NCBI GenBank assembly: GCA_009602725.1 | Contig: WELB01000004.1 | Span: forward strand, 1,097,457-1,133,889 | Reading direction: 5' to 3' | Origin: Spirogloea muscicola | Lineage: Eukaryota; Streptophyta; Zygnematophyceae; Spirogloeales; Spirogloeaceae | DNA: 36,433 bases | In this document: positions 29,301 to 36,433 of the stretch, piece after piece | Position numbering within the stretch: the first letter of the stretch is position 1 | Layout of the letters: each line of letters opens with the position of its first letter | Notes under the pieces: generated by a model | Seen by the model: only the letters and a program-made list of their open reading frames with translations | Database searches by the model: none | What the model was told of the DNA's origin: nothing | Made by a program: the position numbers and the translations under genes

Positions 29301-31329
29301 ATGTGGTACTTGATTAATCTGGCAAGGTAGCACCCCTTTGCGCAACTCCATAGTGTCCCTGGATTTATACTTATGACTAATACTTATACAACAATCATGA
29401 GGCCTGTCTTTGCAGGTCACGATGCCACGGGACAACCTCCACTTTAGGAAGGTGGAGCACAGGGATGTACACAACGCCAATGGATACTACTTCCATCTTG
29501 CCACTGCAGAGGGCCTCAAGAGGAGAGGCGGCAACAACGACCGCCCATTTGTGCTGTCTCGGGCTGTATTTGCAGGCTCCCAGAAAGTGGGGCCCATCTG
29601 GACGGGCGACAATTCGGCTGACTGGAGTCACCTGAAAGTGTCAGTGCCGATGGTCCTGACGCTTGGGCTCGCTGGCATGGCCAACTCTGGTATGTACAGT
29701 CACGTCCATTACTCATGCAGCCAGTCTTTGCCGCCTGTCCCAGGCTGTTGCCGTGTAGCAATACCCTGTCTAGTCAAATTTATAGTGACAGCCACTTCGG
29801 TTGCTGCCCTGTGCAGGTGCAGATGTTGGTGGCTTTTTTGGCAATCCTGACCCAGAGCTGCTAACTAGATGGTACCAGCTTGGAGCTTTCTATCCGTTCT
29901 TCCGGGCTCATGCACACCTGGACACCAAGCGGCGCGAGCCGTGGCTCTTTGGGTATGACCTGTAGCAGCATGTCAGTACTGTCAATAGCCATAGTCTGGT
30001 ACATCATTGCAGCTTAGTCATGGGAGCATGTGAGCACTTATGTATTGCTGTAATTGATGTTAGTCTTAAGCATGGCCACACTCTCAGATGGCAGCAACGC
30101 CCAACTGTCTGCACAATCTGCTCCCCCATTTTATGTGGCCTGTGATTGATTTCATTTGCCAGGGAGCCTTACACAAGCGCCATTCGTGAAGCCGTGCGTC
30201 TACGTTATAGTCTCCTCCCATACTTTTACACATTATTTAAGGAAGCAAGCCTGACAGGAGTCCCCATCTTGCGACCCCTCTGGATGGAATTTCCCCAGAA
30301 CGAGCACACCTTTGAAAGAGACGTGGACATGATGGTCGGGAGAGCTCTGTTGATGAAGCCCATCGTGGAGCATGTATGTGGCCTCGAACATTCTGGTTGA
30401 TCAATATATGCTGCTGGAGATGGATGAAGTACCCCAGTGTCATGCTCCACAGCATTTTCTTTCCGTTGCCTGGAGCAACAGGCCCCGAGCTGACACGTAT
30501 GCGATGGCTGTTCTGCTTTTCCAGGAAGCCAAGTCATACTCGGTCTATCTTCCTGGACCAGAGGACTGGGTTGACTACTGGACTGGAGCTACTTACCGCC
30601 ATGGATATTACGAGTCTCTGGAGGCAAATCTTCAGACCATCCCTGTCTTTCAGCGGGCGGGCACTATCATTCCAAGGAAGGATCGTCCAAGGAGAAGCTC
30701 AACCCAGATGGAGAAGGACCCATTCACGCTGGTACTCACTTCAAGCGACCTACTTGCTGCCATTGAAGGAATGTTGCTCTCACTTGCTGATGTGCACATG
30801 GAGCAGCTATTGGGCACATGGCGTGCCATCAAGGTTGATGCACACGAAAGTTGAAGAGTACACAGGGCCCTTGCCTTGCTATCATTAGCCAGTGTTTGGC
30901 AACTCAAGATGATGCTTCAAGGTGCTGTGTGGTTGTCAGGTTATTGCTCTTAACTCCACCTTGGAAGCAGAGGGAATGCTTTATCTTGACGATGGGAAGA
31001 CCTACGACTTTGAGAAGGGTGCCTTCATCACCCGCCGCTTCACTTTCTCTCGAGGTCGGCTCCGGAACATGGACGGTGCCGTGCACGGCAGCAGTGGGAA
31101 GGGGTACAGCTCGGCCTGCAAGGTCGAGAGGATAATCCTCAGCGGCATCCCGGAGCAGGACCTGAAGAACAGCCACCATCAGCGGGCACTGATTGAGGGC
31201 AGTGACGAGCAGCTGGATGAGGAGACAGGGCCGAGGCTCCTACGTACTGGAGCAGCTCAGGGTTCCCTAGTTGTTAGGTTACCAAATGTTGGTGTAGCGA
31301 GCGACTGGAGCATTCAGATTTTACGATGA
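26394..31329 (+). CDS. Glucosidase II alpha subunit (GH31)
   Basis: ER glycoprotein-processing alpha-1,3-glucosidase that trims the two inner glucoses from N-glycans and so controls calnexin/calreticulin cycling. Twelve exons: 26394-26840, 27160-27304, 27542-27645, 27810-28034, 28131-28274, 28482-28646, 28891-29190, 29416-29689, 29817-29952, 30163-30373, 30525-30731 and 30940-31329. All phases agree, giving about 915 residues, the family norm. It has a hydrophobic signal peptide (2-23), then [10 protein letters not shown], the usual N-terminal Cys motif. The catalytic nucleophile is D499 in WNDMNEPS and the acid/base is D575 in [19 protein letters not shown] and [10 protein letters not shown] family blocks are present. 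The C-terminal beta domain has [14 protein letters not shown]. The start codon is obscured: position 26394 is N in the codon NAG where ATG is expected, and no ATG lies upstream before the gamma-CA-like start. The exon 4 donor (CCG|GTAGAC) is the least certain junction. Confidence 0.93.
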
Positions 31330-31467
31330 CAAATACCACAATTTTAAACCCTACCTCACTATCCTACCAGCGCAGATCAATCATATGCAGCGGGCGTTCA
31401 GTAATGACTGGTTAAGCCTGCCAAGTGAGAGCCATTAGCTTACGATGGAAGCCACTGGAAGCCGCAA

Positions 31468-31472
31468 TGTAA
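31468..31472 (+). promoter_or_regulatory. TGTAA polyadenylation-type signal
   Basis: Lies 139 bp after the glucosidase II stop, in the 281-bp interval where this gene and the CCB3-like gene converge. It matches the chlorophyte consensus; chance occurrence is possible. Confidence 0.4.
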
Positions 31473-31610
31473 ATGTGAATGAAAGAATGACTGCAGTGCG
31501 AACTTGAACAGGGGTTCAAATTGTATCACCCCGAGCATGGTAAGCCAGTACACCCACCAACTCCTCTTATGACGGACTTCTGTGGGAGCAAAGAGAGGCT
31601 GTCTATCCCA

Positions 31611-32890
31611 TCAGCGTTGCTGTTGGGACAAGAGGACAAGAAGACCCTGGGGCCCCAGCAGGACCTCATTCACGAAGCTCATGAGCGCAACCCAGATGAC
31701 CGGCGACACATCCACTCCGCCTACCGGTGGTATAAGCCTCCTGGTGGGGCCAAGCACAGGCTCGGTAGGGACATACGCTACCGAGTACGGAAGCTTGTTA
31801 ACTGGCAAGCTGGGGTACCATGACATAACAATCCGGACTATGAAGAGAAAGTTGAGGCCCGCAATGAAGGGTCCCAGGATGGAAGAGATCACCTTGGCGC
31901 TGCCTGCACGGCAGGTGTTGTGATCAATTGGCAGACAGGCTGGTCATGCAAAGCACTATGTAGCAGAGCTACATGACAACACTGTGTGCTGACTCTGAAG
32001 CTGTAACCTCATAAAAAGAAGAGCAAATGATACCAACCTGGGTCGAGGTCACCCAGCAGAAAGAGAGAGCCAGTAGCTGCTGCGGTGGACAGCCACAGGC
32101 CCTCTGTCAGCGGCCTGCTGGCTTCGCCTGCCAGTGCGGCCGAGGACGGAAGCAGCGTCAAAGCTGACAAGGCCACTGCCGCTGCGCCGCCGGTTGCCCA
32201 AGGCTTGGGTGAACGCGTTGAGCACTCTACAGGATCCGCTACCAGCTGTCAAGCATCAAATAGTTCTTTAAATGCTGTGAGCTGGGCACAAGCAAGCACA
32301 GGCCTATCAACAGTCATCAGCTGAGCTGCAGTGCTCAGCACAGAACCATGTTGAGGCTGCACAAGTGCTTGGCGTTAGCGACAATAGCGGCAATAGCTTC
32401 AGAGATGAGCAAGGAGCTCGTCAAGCATCAATACAGGGCTGCTGCTCCAGCCCAGACGTCAGGCACCATAATTCAATTCACCTGGGCCAGCTGAACATTC
32501 CCGCCTTGACCTGGCTGTGCACGCGTTTTCTCGTCCTCCGGCTTCTCCGTGGCGCTAGCCATGCAGAATGCCGTAGGGCTGCCGCACACCACAGCCAGAG
32601 GGCAAGGCAGTAGGGCCATGAGCAAAGTAAACGACGATGACTGCTCACTGGCCTGCAGTGGCTGGGTTTCTACAGGCGCAGCCGGTGGGGCCGTGGGTTG
32701 GCTCCTCTCTGCTCGAGGGATGTCCTGAGCCGCCCGAAGGGAGTGCAGTAAGCAGGGCCAGCGCCGGCGCTCACAATCGGCGTGGCAGCGGCAGAGCAGC
32801 CGTGGAAGGCCACCTCAGCGGCCGCCGTCTCCGCTGCAACCGGGCCGCCACCGCAGGAGCAGCGGCGCCGCGGCCCGCGAGGAGCGGCAT
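31611..32890 (-). CDS. Plastid YggT-family protein (CCB3/YlmG-like)
   Basis: Thylakoid membrane protein of the YggT family. Plant CCB3 takes part in attaching heme c' to cytochrome b6 in b6f assembly; related YlmG proteins affect nucleoid or division. Exons on the minus strand: 32890-32775, 32578-32482, 32245-32038 and 31903-31611, phases 2, 0, 1, giving 237 residues. The C-terminal exon is unmistakable: FLFIVRIVMSWYPSLPVN, then YVPTEPVLGPTRRLIPPVGG, VDVSPVIWVALMSFVNE and LLGPQGLLVLLSQQ. The junction LGDLDPG/SAKVISSILGPF is supported by the family DP-x-(T/S)AK pattern. The N-terminus (MPLLAGRGAAAPAVAARL, Arg-rich) is transit-peptide-like, and an Ala/Leu segment precedes the mature domain. Exons 1-2 rest on splice consensus and phase only; an alternative exon 1 donor at 32813 has the same phase. 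Confidence 0.85.
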
Positions 32891-33198
32891 GGCGGCCGTC
32901 GCAGCCGCCTCAGCGCCGCAGCGGCCACCGGCGGTCGGCACAGACGCCTCCTCCAGGCAGCTGGGCGCCCACAAACCCGTTGACGTAAGAGCGAGCTTGG
33001 ACTGGTCGTTCCCGAGGCACAGATGAAAAGGCCAACGGTAAAGAAGCAAGGGCTGACTGGCAATGTCACCGGCAAGTTGTAGGCGCAGCTGCGGCGACGG
33101 CGGCGGCGGCGGCGGTGGCGGCCATGGCACTTGCAGACGGCGGCCAGAGAGCAAAGCGGGGAAAAGTTGACTGGTCGACCTGGCGCGGCAGGCCCGCT

Positions 33199-33271
33199 TG
33201 GCCCCATCGGGTCTCGAACCCGAGACCTTTTGCGTGTAAAGCAAACGTGATAACCGCTACACCATGGGACC
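33199..33271 (-). tRNA. tRNA-Val (anticodon TAC)
   Basis: 73 nt on the minus strand. The 7-bp acceptor stem GGTCCCA/TGGGGCC has one G-U pair and discriminator A. The D-arm includes GTGTAGCGGTTATCAC, the anticodon stem TTTGC/GCAAA encloses loop TTTACAC (anticodon TAC), and the T-arm has GGTTCGAGACC. No intron and no encoded CCA. It lies 309 bp upstream of the CCB3-like start, same strand. Confidence 0.93.
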
Positions 33272-34265
33272 CCAGGCTGGCACAGGATTCTGGTAGCAGG
33301 CAGCGAAGTTGGCAACTAAAACATATAACCAAGCGGAGCGGGTATGTAAGTTTCATACTTACCAATTTAAGCGAGTACTCTGTTTTCGGCAAAAGCTATT
33401 GCAAATAGAGGGTCTATGTAAAAGGAAGCCCTATGCGAAGGGGTGTTAGGGTAACTGTGTGACGTCAACACCAACGAGGAGCAGATCCGGCAGGCTAACT
33501 TGGGGAAGCTGGAGAGCCGAACGAGTGGCCTGACTTAGAGTGCGCCCAGCACGCTAATGAGTATCCAGAGCTTGGGAGCTGCAGATTAATCGAAGAGGGC
33601 ATTCTCTGATGCAACTAATGCCTGCGGAATGCTGGTGTGCCCCAAGCTGCTCCTCCCAACTGCGACGACGCGTCTCAATAGCAAGGCCAGATGCTAGCGA
33701 AGGATGACCGTTTCTTATGGTAGCCACCGTGACATCAATAGCGTACGGGTAGAAGTGGTCTCCTCCGGGGTGGTCCTTGGGATGCCCCTTCTTTTTGTGC
33801 TCCGCGCTGTTCGTTCCTGGAGAGGCACAGTTGACGTGGGTGCTCCAGCTTTGATTGCGTCAAGACTTTCAACGTCCAGGAGCAGCCGGGCCCACTGGGG
33901 GGTGGCGACCACGTCCAGTCGCCGCACGTATGGGCTTGCCGCGCCTGTAGGAGACTGGCATGACGCCGGAGACATCCATTGCTGGATGATATTTCGCCTC
34001 GCACACACATCCAAATATAGCATCTCTGAGTGAGTGGGAGGTAAGGTGCGCATGGTGCGCATGAAATGAAAGGAGGGCAAGCCAAGCTACTATACTGGTA
34101 CGCACTGTGGATGTCTACGGCGGCCTCGCCTCCTTCTCTGGCCCAGCTCATTGAATGTGCGCCGTCTTTGTGGAGAGGGGACCTTGGGCTTGCTAATGTT
34201 GCGCAGATGATAGTCGGTGTTGCAGGTTGCGGCTCTCACTTACCTTACAGCGGTCCCAAGCTCTA
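33272..34265. other. Intergenic, mostly unexplained
   Basis: No gene recognised. Minus-strand frames at 33715-34150 are open but show no family motif. The GAAATGAAAGGAGGGCAAGC block near 34065 matches the third LINE-tail type seen at 6850 and 14270, so part of this stretch is probably a decayed insertion. Confidence 0.4.
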
Positions 34266-34690
34266 GCCATTCAATCACAGCCCTCGCCCTCTACTAGCTT
34301 CTTCAGGCCCCTTCTTCTTGCCCATTCGTAGCTCCTAAGCGCTTTTTGGCCCCTTCGAACCTTTGTCAATCCTTTTCGGGCCGGCTTATCACACCCCTTG
34401 CCCCTTGCGCAGGCCGAGCTTTGGCGGCCGCCTCCGGCTTTCGTCACGGCGACGTCTTTCCGCCGGCTAGCTACTTAGACTTGCATCTCCTGACTAGAGA
34501 TTACTGAGCGTTCCCTGGCTGATGTCTTATTCCTAGTCCTTCGTACTCCGGCTCCTTCAGACCTTGTCCATTCCTTTGGGCTGGCCTTTCCCAGCGACCA
34601 GTCAATCTGGCCGCCCTTCCTTCTTGCCCCCATTGGGAGTGCCACTTCTTCTAGTGGAAGAGACTCTTCTTTCTTTGATAGAGCTGCTTC
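34265..34690 (+). mobile_element. LINE fragments with type-C 3' end
   Basis: Partial tails at about 34265-34300 and 34355-34400 are followed by a coding end (about 34420-34507, FPPASYLDLHLLTRDY-stop). A UTR follows with CCTTGTCCATTCCTTTGGGC, TGGCCTTTCCCAGC and CCAGTCAATCTGGCC. It matches the opposite-strand copies at 5105-5345 and 35260-35330. Confidence 0.55.
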
Positions 34691-34739
34691 TCACAGACCT
34701 CAGAAAGTGGCTCTCCATGACAAGGGCTGGAAAGCGCTA

Positions 34740-35225
34740 TTTTCAGAAGAAAGAGCTCGCCCATAGAAGAGAGGGGCTGGCCGAAGCCAGCCAAAAAAGA
34801 ATGGACAAAATCCAAAGAGCTACAACAGGTGCCGAAAAGAAGGGAAACACACAGCTAGGCATCTAGACAACTAGACATGACGAAACCACAGGAAGCTCAA
34901 TACCCTCGGGTGAGCAACATCAGGTCAGAGTAGCTCGAAGCTGGAAAAGATGCAGGCAGACGAGACCCGGAAGCAGCAACAAGAGCACGGCCCGCGCGCG
35001 AGTGGACGGCATGAGCGAGGGAGCGTTGAAGCGACACGGAGAGCCGCATCCGGAAGACCTGGGCCAGGGAGCCGGCCGCGTTGAAGCCGGGCAGCCCCCT
35101 TGGCCGCTCCATAGCCTGCCGGGCAAGCCGCTGGAGGAGATCCAGCCAGCCGCTGCCATAAGCCCCGTGGACGTCTATGGCAAGGGCCGCGAACTCATCG
35201 CCTGGGGGGTGATCTGTATACTAAA
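34740..35225 (-). mobile_element. LINE 3' end with open C-terminal frame
   Basis: The minus strand is open from about 35223 to the stop at 34897: DHPPGDEFAALAIDVHGAYG, SGWLDLLQRLARQAME, LPGFNAAGSLAQVF, RMRLSVSLQRSLAHAV and SYSDLMLLTRGY. The 3' UTR has the hairpin GGCTGGCTTCGGCCAGCC and the terminus CTATGGGCGAGCTCTTTCTT near 34745. This is the best copy for a family consensus; its 5' truncation point is about 35223. Confidence 0.65.
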
Positions 35226-35254
35226 TAAGACCTCGCCCCCCTTGGAAGAGCTGC

Positions 35255-35485
35255 TTATTGAAGGAAGCGCGGCCAGATTGACTGGTGGCTGGGAAAAGCC
35301 AGCCCAAAGGAATGGACAAGGTCTGATGGAAAAATTTCGTGTATAAGAAACAAATGTAGGCCAAATGGCCAAGTACAAAGGCAAGCACATCTAAAGATCG
35401 AGAAGGAGAAAGTGCTCGCCCATCGAGGATAGGGGCTGGAAAAGCCAGCCCACGAAAGAATGAACAGAGTACGAGAAGGGGGACT
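35255..35485 (-). mobile_element. Three LINE tails in succession, minus strand
   Basis: In order on the plus strand: a type-C tail (35265-35330), a type-B tail (35333-35398, AATTTCGTGTATAAGAAAC through GGCCAAATGGCC), and a type-A tail with a perfect hairpin at 35433-35451. All are on the minus strand, so three families are stacked head-to-tail in 230 bp with almost no coding sequence. Confidence 0.65.
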
Positions 35486-35486
35486 G

Positions 35487-35690
35487 GGTTTAGGGTCTCT
35501 GATTTGCGGCTGCTTGGCAGGGGTTACTGAGTAATTTGTAGCTGCTTTCTTTCTTTGTGTGCTTTGGTTTCTTAGCGCTTCCTCTGGCTTCCTCTGGCCC
35601 CCTTCTCGTTCTTTGTTCATTCTTTTTTGGGCTGGCTTGTCCAGCCCCTATCCTCAATGGGCGAGCCCTTTCTTTCTGACTGGGGAAGCG
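35487..35690 (+). mobile_element. Short LINE 3' end, plus strand
   Basis: The coding remnant SDLRLLGRGY-stop (about 35499-35531) is followed by the type-A UTR with a perfect hairpin at 35629-35647 and CAATGGGCGAGCCCTTTCTT. It is convergent with the previous minus-strand tail across GGGTTTAGGG (35485-35494), a telomere-like unit. Confidence 0.6.
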
Positions 35691-35955
35691 CAAAGAAAAA
35701 CAAGCACACAAAGAAACAAACCAGCTACGAATCACTCAGTAACCCCTGCTAAGCAGCCGCAGGTCGGAAATGCTAGGCTCCTGGAAGTGGGTCCCCCCTG
35801 GCGAAGAAGAAGGCTCGCCCATAAAGAAAGAGCGAGAGCCAGAGTACGATTATTGTGGAAGAGGAGAGAGGAAGACTTGCGTGTATTGAAACGATGGAAG
35901 TGCCAGAGTGGCCAAGTACAGCGGCAAGCACATCTGATGACGTACGAGAGAGAGG
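35690..35955 (-). mobile_element. LINE remnants, minus strand
   Basis: The minus strand at about 35800-35735 reads GTHFQEPSISDLRLLSRGY-stop, with its UTR to 35690. A separate decayed type-B tail lies at 35872-35945 (GTGTATTGAAACGATGG, GTGGCCAAGTACAGCGGC). Confidence 0.5.
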
Positions 35956-36061
35956 GAGGCCAAAAGCAAGCCAGTAGATTGGCTTTGGGAAGGAAACATC
36001 TTGGAAGAGCTGCCCTCTGCTCCCCGCCGCCGCCGACTAGCTCCACACTCCCACAAGCGTC

Positions 36062-36131
36062 CCGCCGCCGCCGACCGCTGACCGCCGCCATCGCCGCCGC
36101 CGCCGCCGCTGCCGCCGCCGCCGCCGCCGCG
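36062..36131. repeat. CCG/GCC trinucleotide repeat
   Basis: Imperfect CCG repeats with one ATG on the minus strand at 36091 and a telomere-like CCCTAACCCTA at 36178-36188. The layout (GC repeat, ATG, telomere-like box 41-97 bp upstream) matches the EMC5 and gamma-CA starts, so a gene start on the minus strand (MAAVSGRRRRDACG...) is possible. LINE sequence follows within 140 bp, and no continuation is visible. Confidence 0.5.
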
Positions 36132-36212
36132 CGCGGCGCGAGGCTCGAGGGGGCCTCACATCGGCGGTCTCCGGACGCCCTAACCCTACTTCTGCTTAGG
36201 CCGGCCCTGGCC

Positions 36213-36433
36213 TAAAGAAAATGCGTGTATATTAAGAGATGGGGAGGCCATGTGTGGCCAAGTACAAAGGCAAGCACATTGGACAAATGTACGTCACCTG
36301 CTGCTAAGCTGACCCGCTCAGTAACCACGAGTCAGCACATAGAGGTCGCTAGCTGACGCTCGAATACCGGACGGCAATTGACTAGCTCTTGTGCCAGCAG
36401 CTAAGGCTCGACCAGCTTTCTGATGCAGAGCAT
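36213..36433 (-). mobile_element. Type-B LINE 3' end running off the window
   Basis: Tail at 36213-36280 (GTGTATATTAAGAGATGG, GTGGCCAAGTACAAAGGC), then GACCCGCTCAGTAACCACGA, the complement of the RGY-stop end. A decayed coding remnant extends to the window edge. Confidence 0.55.

Noticed and set aside
33715-34151. Minus-strand frames of 121 and 138 codons
   Set aside because: No recognisable domain, overlapping in two frames, and beginning in a repeated GAAATGAAAGG block; most likely decayed repeat sequence.

Overview
The window looks like nuclear DNA of a green alga (Chlorophyta, plausibly a trebouxiophyte). It has spliced genes with GT-AG introns of about 80-400 bp and very GC-rich, CpG-dense 5' ends that fade into AT-richer 3' exons. 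Plant-lineage genes are present: a plastid YggT/CCB3-type protein and a complex-I gamma-carbonic-anhydrase-like protein. TGTAA polyadenylation-type signals follow two genes, and short CCCTAAACCC/CCCTAACCC blocks lie in several putative promoters. All predicted genes end in TGA.

Layout. 1-123 is pure A. 157-1947 (+) encodes a non-TALE homeodomain protein in two exons. 2689-3600 (-) is an unrecognised alanine/proline-rich protein with five R-[CS]-x-W-P-R motifs. 4.1-7.3 kb is a graveyard of 5'-truncated non-LTR retrotransposon (LINE) remnants. 7525-9056 (+) is EMC5, an ER membrane complex subunit, in four exons. 9.5-14.3 kb is a second LINE graveyard with many copies of a short hairpin-bearing 3' tail. 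14930-17950 (+) and 21697-24730 (+) are tandem paralogues of a secretory-pathway FAD-dependent oxidoreductase. Both have eight exons, and five of the eight exon lengths are identical. Between them lie an 18S rRNA pseudogene fragment, an array of solo LINE tails and the longest LINE coding remnant. The second paralogue carries an in-frame TAA in its last exon. 25533-26261 (-) is a gamma-CA-like protein, divergent from 26394-31329 (+), the glucosidase II alpha subunit (12 exons, about 915 residues). They share a 132-bp promoter interval. 31611-32890 (-) is a four-exon plastid YggT/CCB3-like gene, converging on glucosidase II. A tRNA-Val(TAC) gene lies at 33199-33271 (-). From 34.2 kb to the end is a third LINE graveyard, with a possible orphan 5' exon near 36091.

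The protein genes are mostly housekeeping and do not form an operon-like system. EMC5, glucosidase II and probably the oxidoreductases act in the ER or secretory route. The CCB3-like and gamma-CA-like proteins serve plastid and mitochondrial energy complexes. The least explained items are the WPR-motif protein, the nonsense codon in the second oxidoreductase paralogue, the LINE families with stem-loop tails, the rDNA pseudogene and a perfect 39-nt palindrome. Gene models are read by eye from splice consensus, frame phase and family similarity; no alignment or transcript was available.
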